27,482 nt of DNA. It comes from an uncultured Lachnospiraceae bacterium (GTDB lineage: Bacteria > Bacillota > Clostridia > Lachnospirales > Lachnospiraceae). Where the stretch lies: the NCBI GenBank assembly GCA_900554205.1, contig USGM01000033.1, positions 1 through 27,482 of the forward strand, written 5' to 3'. Numbering within the stretch: position 1 is the first letter of the stretch; the number at the start of each line of letters is the position of its first letter. The translations under genes were made by a program, and so were the position numbers. A model generated the notes under the pieces. That model saw only the letters and a list, made by a program, of their open reading frames with translations. It ran no database searches and was not told where the DNA came from. This document shows, one piece after another, positions 15,666 to 23,050 of this stretch.

Positions 15666-16094
15666 ATGAAAAAAATAAATAAAATGATAACGCTCCTGCT
15701 GACACTTGCGATGGTGTTCGCTCTGGCTGCCTGCGGCAGCGGCGATGGCGGCAACGGTGGCGAACAAGCGAATGACAACCCTTACAATCTGGACTATAAG
15801 TCCACTGAAGTGCAGCCCATGAGCGACGAGCGCGCTACCAAGGAGACGCTTGCGGAGACCCAGAAGGATTACTTTCAGGATTTGAATGTCTTCACCGGCT
15901 CTGATCTCGAAAAGCTGACCTACAAGGACGTGGTGGAGCATATTGGCGTGGATCCTTCTGCATATATGTATGAAGCAAGCTATGGACGTCAGATTTATTT
16001 CTGGTTTGTCGATGACAGCACTGGCCCATGGCTGAGTGTCTATTTTAACGAGGACGGCACCCTTTATGCCAGCGGATCTGTAAACCTCAACTAA
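15666..16094 (+). CDS. Small lipoprotein, function unknown
   Basis: The 142-aa product has a clear lipoprotein signal: MKKINK, a hydrophobic run and the lipobox LAAC, followed by a Gly/Asn-rich linker GSGDGGNGGE. The mature domain (about 110 aa) shows no known motif; it is acidic with aromatic residues near the C-terminus. AAAGGAAAG at 15650-15658 supports the ATG at 15666, and a terminator follows the stop. It is likely anchored to the outer face of the membrane. Confidence 0.8.
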   Translation: MKKINKMITLLLTLAMVFALAACGSGDGGNGGEQANDNPYNLDYKSTEVQPMSDERATKETLAETQKDYFQDLNVFTGSDLEKLTYKDVVEHIGVDPSAYMYEASYGRQIYFWFVDDSTGPWLSVYFNEDGTLYASGSVNLN

Positions 16095-16112
16095 TCCATC
16101 TGAGTCCTTTAT

Positions 16113-16150
16113 GGGGACAGAAGGCTAAAACAGTCTTTTGTTCCCCTTTT
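16113..16150 (+). terminator. Intrinsic terminator after the small lipoprotein gene
   Basis: GGGGACAGAAG (16113-16123) pairs with CTTTTGTTCCCC-type sequence (to 16146) with a bulge, followed by four T. It starts 18 nt after the stop codon. Confidence 0.65.
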
Positions 16151-16191
16151 ATACAAGCTTTTGCAAAACAGTTGCTATGGAGGGAAAATAT

Positions 16192-16758
16192 ATGAGCATA
16201 TTTGATAAAATGAGACAGGTTACCGGAGAAATGATGGAAGGTGCAGATAATTCACAGGGAAACAAGAAGGAGAGCTTTACTTTTACGGCTTTGCCGGAAA
16301 ACTTAAGCCAGATGCAGGCTTTGCCCGAAGCCAGGCTGGAAACTCCTTTTCAGACAGCTGCGCTGACGGTATGCGCACTTTGCGTCTATGCGGTGGAGAA
16401 GCAGGCAGGACTGGAGATGCTGAACTGGCTGCGCGGTCCGCGCCCGCTTAACGGTCAGGAAATTTCCTTCCTGAATGACAGGTTCCGGGGAGGAAAGACC
16501 TATCTTCCGTTTTCCTATTTTGTGGGTGCTGTACCGGAAAACAACTATACACCGGAAGAACCCTTCCGGCTCACCATTGAAAGCAACCATATTTCGGACG
16601 CAGAGGAAGGGTATAAAAAGCTCTTCATTCCCTGTGGGGGAGCAGACAGTCCTCGTCCCATCAAGCTCCGCAGAAAAGGGGACGGCAGATGGTTTCTGTG
16701 GGAACAGTATCTGCTGACAGATATCCGGCAGCCCAAAGCGTCAGATCCATGGGCTTAA
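16192..16758 (+). CDS. DUF6935-like protein
   Basis: The 188-aa soluble product resembles an uncharacterised family I recall as DUF6935, with FLNDRFRGGKTYLPFSYFVG, a PENNYTPEEPF segment, EGYKKLFIPCGGADSPRPI and a WFLWEQYLLTDIRQPK...DPWA ending. GGAGGG at 16179-16184 supports the ATG at 16192. The N-terminal 30 residues look like a helix plus a charged linker. No signal peptide or membrane segment is present, so it is probably cytoplasmic. Its role is unknown. It lies 20 nt before a lipoprotein gene with which it may be co-transcribed. Confidence 0.75.
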   Translation: MSIFDKMRQVTGEMMEGADNSQGNKKESFTFTALPENLSQMQALPEARLETPFQTAALTVCALCVYAVEKQAGLEMLNWLRGPRPLNGQEISFLNDRFRGGKTYLPFSYFVGAVPENNYTPEEPFRLTIESNHISDAEEGYKKLFIPCGGADSPRPIKLRRKGDGRWFLWEQYLLTDIRQPKASDPWA

Positions 16759-16778
16759 AATGTGGAGGTAAACAGTAC

Positions 16779-18347
16779 ATGAAAAAAATCGGGCTGATGA
16801 CAGGGGGATTTCTCATTTTTCTGAGTATGACAGCCTGCGGAACCGGTGAGCAGATTACATCAAATAATATTCCGGCAGAGACCTCACAGTCAGGGAGTGG
16901 GGTAGAGCATTCCAGACAAACCTCAGAGGAAAGTGAAACAGAAACAGAAACCGGGGATTCTTATGGTGCTACAATAGAGGATCTGCGTCTTTTAGCAGCT
17001 TCCAATGGGGACTTGTGTGCGGCGGTCTTTTTGGGATACGGTACGGATATTGCTACTTTTCTGGCGGAAGCGGATTTGTCGGACTATCCGTTCCTTTGGG
17101 AGATACCGGAACAAAATTATGTGGAACAGCCGGATGGCGGAAATGAAATTTATTGTATTATTCCCACTGATCAGTCAGCCTCTCTGGCTGTCAATGAATG
17201 GATTATGGATGAGAGCAACGGGTTTTATGGAGAACCCGGACAGGTTCTTTATCGCAGTGAAGCAGGCGGGCCAATCCTGCTCTGTGCAAATCCAAGTGAC
17301 GTGATCCCCGGAACACAGGTGACAATCGTAGACAGTGCCGGAGAAGTACTGGATTGGAATCCTTCACTGTCCTTGTATGATGGGACGATGAACATCCCAT
17401 GGTACTCCCCCGGTGTAACCGATTTGACAGATTACAACAGCGGGTCTTTCGCCGGACAGCAGTCAGCTACCCTGCCGGAGTCTTCGGATGGGGATACGTT
17501 ATATGCCGACGCAGAAACAGAGTATATGAATTTTCTGGACGGGGCAGCAACGGCGGTTGTTATCTCTGACGAGGATGTGATATTGGAGGAAGGGGAGTAT
17601 ACGCTGGGAGAGATTTCCGACAGATGTTCGGCTTTTTTGGGGGAAATGGATATGCCGGATGAGCTGAAAAGCACAACCTATTCATTGATTGACTGCGGTC
17701 TGGACGGTGAACCGGAGCTGGCAGTATGTATGGAATTTACGACGTCAGATGAGTATGATTTTGCAAGAGAATATCTGTTCTTTAAATGGATTGACGGAAG
17801 GATTCAATATCTTGCGGGATGTAACAGCTATTACCGTCGCGAAGTGTGGCTGAACAGTGCCGGAATGATTGATACATCGACAATGTTTGATTATTACAAT
17901 TCAAAGCAAACGGAAAGTCTGATTGATGCAAAAGGCAGGATTTCTCTCGTATATTCTGTCCAATATGCGATGGGGCTGGAAGCGAATCTGATTCCCGAAA
18001 ATTATCTGCCAGCGGATGTAAGGGAAGAACTGGACATTCGTTACAGCAGTCCGGGTGACAGTCAGGAAACGTATATGCTGGCGATTTACAACTTTATGGA
18101 GCCTCCCACTGGTGATGATGAAGATGCCTATAATGAATATCTTCGCGGAAATTGGTATGTATTCAGCGATGAGGCAGGAAATCCGGCAATGCCGGAGGAT
18201 GAGATACTTGGTCTGTACCGGGAAAAGGGGATCCTGATCTATGAAGAGGATGAGATGAATGCCATCCTTGAGGAACATAAGAGGGAACTCGGAATTACAT
18301 GGGAAATTGAGAATGCTCCGGAGATTCAGTGGACGGAGGTTTTGTAA
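16779..18347 (+). CDS. Large lipoprotein, function unknown
   Basis: The 522-aa product has a lipoprotein signal (MKKIG, hydrophobic run, lipobox MTAC with Cys20), a Ser/Thr/Glu-rich linker (about 30-62), and a large acidic extracellular part. Its middle contains SLIDCGLDGEPELAVCMEF, which resembles the D-x-D-G-x-x-EL motif seen in many Lachnospiraceae surface lipoproteins. GGAGGT at 16763-16768 supports the ATG at 16779; longer in-frame starts overlap the previous gene. The mature protein is unusually rich in Asp and Glu. The next lipoprotein gene starts 7 nt later. Confidence 0.78.
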   Translation: MKKIGLMTGGFLIFLSMTACGTGEQITSNNIPAETSQSGSGVEHSRQTSEESETETETGDSYGATIEDLRLLAASNGDLCAAVFLGYGTDIATFLAEADLSDYPFLWEIPEQNYVEQPDGGNEIYCIIPTDQSASLAVNEWIMDESNGFYGEPGQVLYRSEAGGPILLCANPSDVIPGTQVTIVDSAGEVLDWNPSLSLYDGTMNIPWYSPGVTDLTDYNSGSFAGQQSATLPESSDGDTLYADAETEYMNFLDGAATAVVISDEDVILEEGEYTLGEISDRCSAFLGEMDMPDELKSTTYSLIDCGLDGEPELAVCMEFTTSDEYDFAREYLFFKWIDGRIQYLAGCNSYYRREVWLNSAGMIDTSTMFDYYNSKQTESLIDAKGRISLVYSVQYAMGLEANLIPENYLPADVREELDIRYSSPGDSQETYMLAIYNFMEPPTGDDEDAYNEYLRGNWYVFSDEAGNPAMPEDEILGLYREKGILIYEEDEMNAILEEHKRELGITWEIENAPEIQWTEVL

Positions 18348-18354
18348 GGGTTAT

Positions 18355-18984
18355 ATGGAAAAAGACAGGGGTAAAAGAATCCTAGGGAGGATTTTGAAGA
18401 TGGGGATTATGTCGCTGGGGATAACTGCTCTTTTTACAGGATGCGGAAAGAAAAATAGTGAGGAAATTCCGGAAACGCCGTCTACATCCCCGGTAGGGAT
18501 TACAGAGGTTCAGAAAATCACCTTCAGCCAGCATGAGAGCGCCATGCCGGAAATATCTTCATTTACACTGACCCGTGCGGAAGAGGGAACGCAGGTGTGT
18601 CTGGAAATTGCATACGAGGATGAATATCTGCATATGGACGACGCGAAGTTAATGGACCGGGTGCGGGAGATTCTGGAAACGAATGAGGTTGGAAGCTGGA
18701 ATGGATTTCACGGCAATAACTTCATGGTTCTTGATGGGGGTGGGTTCTCTATGTATGTAGAATTTACAGATGGAACAACGCTTTCCACATCCGGGGAAAA
18801 TTACTTTCCGGCCAATTACCAGACGGTTGCCTCTGAGCTGACGGAACTGATTCAGCCAACCAAAAAGCTGTGGTACGAGGAACAGTATCCGAAAGTAATC
18901 GAGGACACGAATATGGATAGCTTTTCCTTTCGTGTATATCCCCGGTTTTCTTCTTGCAGACTGGCAATAGGGGAAAGCAGATGA
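18355..18984 (+). CDS. Putative lipoprotein, function unknown
   Basis: The 209-aa product starts with a basic stretch (KDRGKRILGRILK), a short hydrophobic run and LFTGC, a plausible lipobox. ATG 18355 is preferred because it supplies the positive n-region; ATG 18400 has the better ribosome site (GGGAGG at 18385-18390) but gives a signal with no positive charge. The mature domain has alternating beta-like segments and no motif I recognise. The C-terminal residues after about 190 look unlike a folded domain end, so a frameshift near 18920 is possible. Confidence 0.65.
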   Translation: MEKDRGKRILGRILKMGIMSLGITALFTGCGKKNSEEIPETPSTSPVGITEVQKITFSQHESAMPEISSFTLTRAEEGTQVCLEIAYEDEYLHMDDAKLMDRVREILETNEVGSWNGFHGNNFMVLDGGGFSMYVEFTDGTTLSTSGENYFPANYQTVASELTELIQPTKKLWYEEQYPKVIEDTNMDSFSFRVYPRFSSCRLAIGESR

Positions 18985-18991
18985 TGAAGTC

Positions 18992-19030
18992 AGAAGGAAC
19001 AGGAGGAACAGGAGGAACAGGAGGAACAGG
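18992..19030 (+). repeat. Tandem 9-nt repeat carrying three Shine-Dalgarno sequences
   Basis: GGAACAGGA-type units repeat with period 9. AGGAGG occurs at 19001-19006, 19010-19015 and 19019-19024, and a degenerate AGAAGG at 18992. The last AGGAGG is 8 nt before the ATG at 19033. Copy changes in steps of 9 nt would keep the last site in place but change the number of ribosome docking sites. Confidence 0.85.
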
Positions 19031-19032
19031 TG

Positions 19033-19428
19033 ATGTGGTTTTTGACGTTGTCAGAGGCTTTGTGGGCTCCGCTGCTGATGATAATATTCGGTGCAATTTT
19101 CAGAAAAGCGGCACCTAAAAAAATAAATTCATTATATGGATACAGAACAACCATGTCAATGAAAAACAGGGACACATGGGAATTCGCTCATCACTATTTC
19201 GGAAGAATCTGGTTTAAGACCGGCCTGGTTCTGCTGGCGGTCAGTGTTCTTTCGCTGTTTTTTGTTATCGGCAAAAGTGAAGATATCAGGATTATGGTGG
19301 GATTTGGGATCTGTATCGTCGATACAGTGGTTATGAGTGTATCCGTATTTCCTGTAGAAGCAGCGCTAAAGAGAACTTTCGACAAGAATGGAAATCGAAA
19401 AGACAGCTCTTGCGTGAAAGAAAAGTAA
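19033..19428 (+). CDS. SdpI-family membrane protein
   Basis: The 131-aa product has three predicted membrane helices (about 4-23, 60-79 and 86-107) and the SdpI-family block LYGYRTTMSMKNRDTWEFAH. In Bacillus subtilis SdpI gives immunity to the SDP killing factor and acts in signalling; related small proteins are widespread and mostly uncharacterised. Here no sdpC-like toxin gene is adjacent, but a repeat protein with peptide-modifying enzymes follows, so an immunity role is possible only as speculation. The start has three AGGAGG sites in tandem upstream. GTG 19030 is an alternative start. Confidence 0.8.
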   Translation: MWFLTLSEALWAPLLMIIFGAIFRKAAPKKINSLYGYRTTMSMKNRDTWEFAHHYFGRIWFKTGLVLLAVSVLSLFFVIGKSEDIRIMVGFGICIVDTVVMSVSVFPVEAALKRTFDKNGNRKDSSCVKEK

Positions 19429-19478
19429 TGTAAGAAAAAGACAGGCAGAAGGAAAATAAGAGAGGAAGGGTATATAGC

Positions 19479-21851
19479 ATGGCAAGTCCAAATGGTACAA
19501 ACCTAGACAGTCTTTCTTTTTGGAAGAACATGAGGGTATTAAATAATGAAATGGCAGAGAAGCCGGAACTGAAGGCACAATTTGAAAGTGACCCTGTTTC
19601 TGTGTTAAAAGAAAAGGGAATTGATACCATTGTCGGTTTTGATGAGAACGGCAAAAGCGTGAAACTTACAGAATATCTCGATTCGCTGGACAGTGCTGCT
19701 ACGGAAAATGTAGCAAGTGCCCTGAAAGTACAGGCAGCACAGGCACCGGGAACGCAGGCTACTGCCATAATTTCACCGGCGTTTGCTGCAAATATAATAT
19801 ATGCAGCAAACGCTACTACTATGGCAAATGCCGTAAGCCATGTCAATGCGGCTGCCAATGCGAATGTGTATGCAAATGCAAATATTGCCACCAATGTAAA
19901 TTATGGGGCAATAACAGAAGCGAATGTTATAGCTTCTTCGGATGTTGTAGCTTCTTCGGATGCTGTAGCCGATTCGAATTCTGTTGCATTTACGGATTCT
20001 GTGGTTTTTTCCAGCTCTGATATAGTCACTTCCACGGAGGTGGTTGTTGATACGGATGGTTTTGTTGCCGGCGTTATCTCCGGTGACGGTGGAGATGATG
20101 GAGGTAATGGTGGACCCGGTGGTGGAGACGGTGGATCGGGCGGAAGCAGTGGCGGTGGTTCCGTTGTCTCCGGAAACGGCGGCAATGGCGGAAATGGCGA
20201 TCCCAGCGGCGGAGATGGCGGCTCGGGCGGCAATGATGGTGGAGATAATGGCGGTAATGGCGGCGATGACGGCGGTGGTGAATCCGGAACCGGTCGCGCG
20301 ATAGACGGCGGAAATTATGCAGCAGGACTTGGCGGTAACGGGATAGCCGGAATCGGTGGAACGCTTATAGCGGGAGTCGGCGGAACCCTGATAGCGGGAG
20401 CCGGCGGCAATGAGGTAGCCGGACTTGGAGGCAACCGTATAGCAGGAGCCGGCGGCAATCAAATAGCGGGAGTCGGAGGTAACGAGATAGTAGGAGTCGG
20501 AGGCAACCGGATAGCCGGAGCTGGAGGCAATCGGATAGCAGGAGTCGGAGGCAACCGTATAGCGGGAGTCGGAGGCAATGAGGTAGCCGGGCTTGGAGGC
20601 AACTTTGAGAAGCCGGGTAGAGGCACGCCTGTTAATGGAGGCAAGACGCTTGACAGGGTGTGGCGTCCGATTCGAGATGTGCTTGGAAAGGGTTCTGCAA
20701 TATGGAAGCCGATTACTATCGGGTGTGCTATCGTAGTGGTGGGCGGTGTTATTGCCATTTCTGTAGGCAGGAATCAGGAGAATCCGGCACCAGCCGAACC
20801 CACAAGGTATGAACAGGCGGAGGAGAGTACAGTATCTGAAGAAATAGAGCCCGGCACAACAGAAGCGAGTTCTGAAGAAACACAGACCAGCGAAACGGAA
20901 ACGAATTCTGAGGAGAGAATCACAGATGAGCATGAACATACTGTGGGCGAAACCATAGTCGTGAAAGCCGCGGAATGTACAGAGGCAGGCGAGGAAGCAG
21001 TGTATTGTGGTGTCTGCGGTGAGAAGATGGAAAACCAGGAGATACCCGCTGCAGGGCACACATCCGGCAGGTGGGTTTCATCAGTGGCGCCTACCTGTGA
21101 GACAATCGGCGCAGAAAGTTTGTATTGCACGGTCTGTGGCGAGGAGATTCGGACAAGGGAAGTTTCAGCCCTTGGGCATGCGTGGAGAAATGGCGTGTGT
21201 ACACGTTGTGGTGCGCGTAAGGAGGCGGATAGACAGAATACCGGTTCGGACAATGGCAGCAATCCGGGTAGCAATCAAGGCAACAGTCAGGGTGATAGTC
21301 AGGGCAGCAACGGTCAGGGTAACAATGGCAGTCAGGGTGATAGTCAGGGCAGCAACGGTCAGGGTAACAGTGGCAGTCAGGGGGGGAATGGACAGACAGA
21401 CGAGGCGGCTTCTACTAACCCAACAAAAGAAAGTCATACCCACGTTGCCGGCAATACCAAAATTGTCAGGGCAGCAGACTGCACAACCCGGGGGGAGAAA
21501 GAAGTATATTGCAGCACTTGCGGAGAGGTTATGGAAGTGCAGGCAATACCTGCTGTGGATCATACTGCCGGTCAGTGGTCTACATTAGAAGAGGCAACCT
21601 GTGTGAGTCCGGGTAAGGAAATTACCTGTTGTATGGTTTGCGGTCAGGATATGATAAGGGAAACCTCCGCGGCGGGTCATACTGCCAGTCGGTGGTCCAC
21701 ATTAGAAGAGGCAACCTGTGAGGAGCCGGGTAGAGAGGTTAGTTGCTGTACTGTTTGCCAGCAGGATATGATAAGGGAAATTCCTGCAAAGGGTCATGAC
21801 TGGGTAAACGGATACTGCACACGCTGTCAGAGACAACAGTCAGGCAATTAG
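19479..21851 (+). CDS. 790-aa repeat protein with leader-like N-terminus, proteusin-like Asn-rich segment, octapeptide repeats and Cys-knuckle repeats
   Basis: No known family fits the whole protein. In order: residues 1-50, no signal peptide, with ELKAQFESDPVSVLKEKGI, similar in style to NHLP-type RiPP leaders; about 104-145, an Ala/Asn/Val-rich segment (AAANANVYANANIATNVNYG) with hexapeptide spacing; 146-195, the spacing continues with Ser/Asp/Val; 201-270, Gly/Asp/Asn-rich; 282-375, twelve octapeptides of type AGVGGNRI; 380-410, basic; 411-429, a membrane helix; 430-485, acidic Ser/Thr linker; 486-580 and 655-783, repeats with C-x(9-11)-C-x-x-C-G and IPAAGH; 588-640, Ser/Gln/Gly linker. 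Basic residues before the helix suggest the N-terminus is inside and the Cys repeats outside. GAGGAAGGG precedes ATG. The radical SAM and methyltransferase genes follow without a clear terminator. Confidence 0.8.
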   Translation: MASPNGTNLDSLSFWKNMRVLNNEMAEKPELKAQFESDPVSVLKEKGIDTIVGFDENGKSVKLTEYLDSLDSAATENVASALKVQAAQAPGTQATAIISPAFAANIIYAANATTMANAVSHVNAAANANVYANANIATNVNYGAITEANVIASSDVVASSDAVADSNSVAFTDSVVFSSSDIVTSTEVVVDTDGFVAGVISGDGGDDGGNGGPGGGDGGSGGSSGGGSVVSGNGGNGGNGDPSGGDGGSGGNDGGDNGGNGGDDGGGESGTGRAIDGGNYAAGLGGNGIAGIGGTLIAGVGGTLIAGAGGNEVAGLGGNRIAGAGGNQIAGVGGNEIVGVGGNRIAGAGGNRIAGVGGNRIAGVGGNEVAGLGGNFEKPGRGTPVNGGKTLDRVWRPIRDVLGKGSAIWKPITIGCAIVVVGGVIAISVGRNQENPAPAEPTRYEQAEESTVSEEIEPGTTEASSEETQTSETETNSEERITDEHEHTVGETIVVKAAECTEAGEEAVYCGVCGEKMENQEIPAAGHTSGRWVSSVAPTCETIGAESLYCTVCGEEIRTREVSALGHAWRNGVCTRCGARKEADRQNTGSDNGSNPGSNQGNSQGDSQGSNGQGNNGSQGDSQGSNGQGNSGSQGGNGQTDEAASTNPTKESHTHVAGNTKIVRAADCTTRGEKEVYCSTCGEVMEVQAIPAVDHTAGQWSTLEEATCVSPGKEITCCMVCGQDMIRETSAAGHTASRWSTLEEATCEEPGREVSCCTVCQQDMIREIPAKGHDWVNGYCTRCQRQQSGN
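20322..20603 (+). repeat. Octapeptide-coding tandem repeat (24-nt units)
   Basis: Eleven full units and one partial unit encode [AV]G[LIVA]GG[NT]x[IV]. The pattern resembles the AGYGSTxT octapeptides of ice-nucleation proteins and other Gly-rich beta-solenoids. Units differ at synonymous positions, so the protein pattern is kept more strictly than the DNA. Confidence 0.88.
21291..21380 (+). repeat. Two 45-nt tandem repeats in the Ser/Gln/Gly linker
   Basis: Units 21291-21335 and 21336-21380 differ at one base and encode GDSQGSNGQGN(N/S)GSQ. They lie in a low-complexity spacer between the two groups of Cys-knuckle repeats and look recently duplicated. Confidence 0.85.
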
Positions 21852-21958
21852 CATAAAAGTCAGAATTTGTGCAGCATCAATCAGACATGGGGATTTACCC
21901 GGTCTGCTGGTCGGCTCTGCCGGAATGAAATCTGGTTTTACGGAGGATGATAGTATAC

Positions 21959-23050
21959 ATGAGCATTAAGGCGTTTGAGGGGAGGCAACTCACCATAATC
22001 ACTACGGATAATTGTACGGCACGTTGCCCACATTGTGTTATGTGTTGTGTGCCGGGGCAGAAACAAAGTCTGACATTTGAACAAATGCGGGCTGCAATAG
22101 ACCAATTTCATGCGGCTGTTCCGCTTGCTCTTGTCGTATTCACAGGCGGTGAGCCGACATTGCTGCTGGAGGATCTCCTGAAAGCCATTCGCTATGCAGC
22201 AGAGCGTGGAATACTGACCCGTCTGGTGACGAACTGCCACTGGGCGTCGTCCCGGACAAGGGCAAAAAAAATGCTGGAACGACTTCGTGAAGCAGGTCTT
22301 GGTGAGCTTAATTTCAGTCTTGACGATTACCATGCACCGTATGTCCCGGTAAAAAATGTGATTTGTGCGTGGAAGGCTTCAAAGGGCATGGGATTTTCAG
22401 CGGTTGTCATTGCTAACAGCCATGGGGAGCATGATAAATATCTACCGGAAACCATTGAAGAGTTATTAGGGGAAAAAGTGACGATACGCAGACAAAAGGA
22501 CAGATATAAGGCGCGTAATGACCCCAGAGATGCAGATGGAACGCTTTATATTATTGCAGAAGCACTTTTGCAGAATACAGGGCGCGCAGCGGATGCTGTG
22601 GAACAGGACAATTTTGTATGCTTTGAGGCACAGGATTCCTTGCTGACAGGCTGCCGGTGGGTCGGCAGCCAGCCGGCAGTTTCTTTTGATAATCACCTCT
22701 GGGCCTGCTGCGGTATCCGCTGTGACAAAAATGAATTATTGGAATTAGGAAATCTTGCTGAGGAATCAGCGGTTGATATTCTACAGAGAGCTGCCGACAG
22801 TGTACTGCTGAATGCAATTCATCATATGGGACCATTATGGCTTTGCCGCTTTGTCAGTGCCGTAGAACCTTCCATCACTTTTCGGAAGGATTTTCACTCT
22901 GTCTGTGAGGTTTGTGAGGCGCTGACTACCAATCGTGATGCAATCAATGTGCTGCGTGAACATTATGCAGAGATTGCAGGACAGATTATGGCGTGTGAAG
23001 AACGTAGTGCAGCGGAGGAGAAACAACGGGAGAAGGGAAATGAAGAATAG
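21959..23050 (+). CDS. Radical SAM enzyme with Cys-rich C-terminus, putative peptide-modifying
   Basis: The 363-aa product has the radical SAM cluster motif CTARCPHC (Cys19, Cys23, Cys26), two extra Cys at 29-30, the GGEP motif (63-66), and NFSLDDYHAPYVPV (118-131). The C-terminal half has Cys at 221, 232, 250, 251, 255, 296, 316 and 319, suggesting an auxiliary cluster domain related to SPASM or twitch. Enzymes of this build often modify ribosomal peptides or proteins. ATG 21959 has GGAGG at 21942-21946 (12 nt); ATG 21947 touches that site and is less likely. It follows the repeat protein by about 107 nt and overlaps the methyltransferase gene by 11 nt. The reaction (epimerisation, crosslink, thioether) cannot be told from sequence. 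Confidence 0.82.
   Translation: MSIKAFEGRQLTIITTDNCTARCPHCVMCCVPGQKQSLTFEQMRAAIDQFHAAVPLALVVFTGGEPTLLLEDLLKAIRYAAERGILTRLVTNCHWASSRTRAKKMLERLREAGLGELNFSLDDYHAPYVPVKNVICAWKASKGMGFSAVVIANSHGEHDKYLPETIEELLGEKVTIRRQKDRYKARNDPRDADGTLYIIAEALLQNTGRAADAVEQDNFVCFEAQDSLLTGCRWVGSQPAVSFDNHLWACCGIRCDKNELLELGNLAEESAVDILQRAADSVLLNAIHHMGPLWLCRFVSAVEPSITFRKDFHSVCEVCEALTTNRDAINVLREHYAEIAGQIMACEERSAAEEKQREKGNEE

Noticed and set aside
18981..19114. Short frame encoding Gly-Thr-Gly repeats from ATG 18981
   Set aside because: It reads the Shine-Dalgarno repeat in another frame and then runs out of frame through the SdpI gene; no support as a protein.
20322..20603. Possible CRISPR-like array (regular 24-nt units)
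   Set aside because: There are no unique spacers; the units are contiguous, in frame and encode a regular octapeptide.
19773..21059. Long open frame on the minus strand opposite the repeat protein (about 428 codons)
   Set aside because: It lies entirely opposite the plus-strand repeat gene, is open because of the repetitive composition, and has no ribosome site or recognisable domain.
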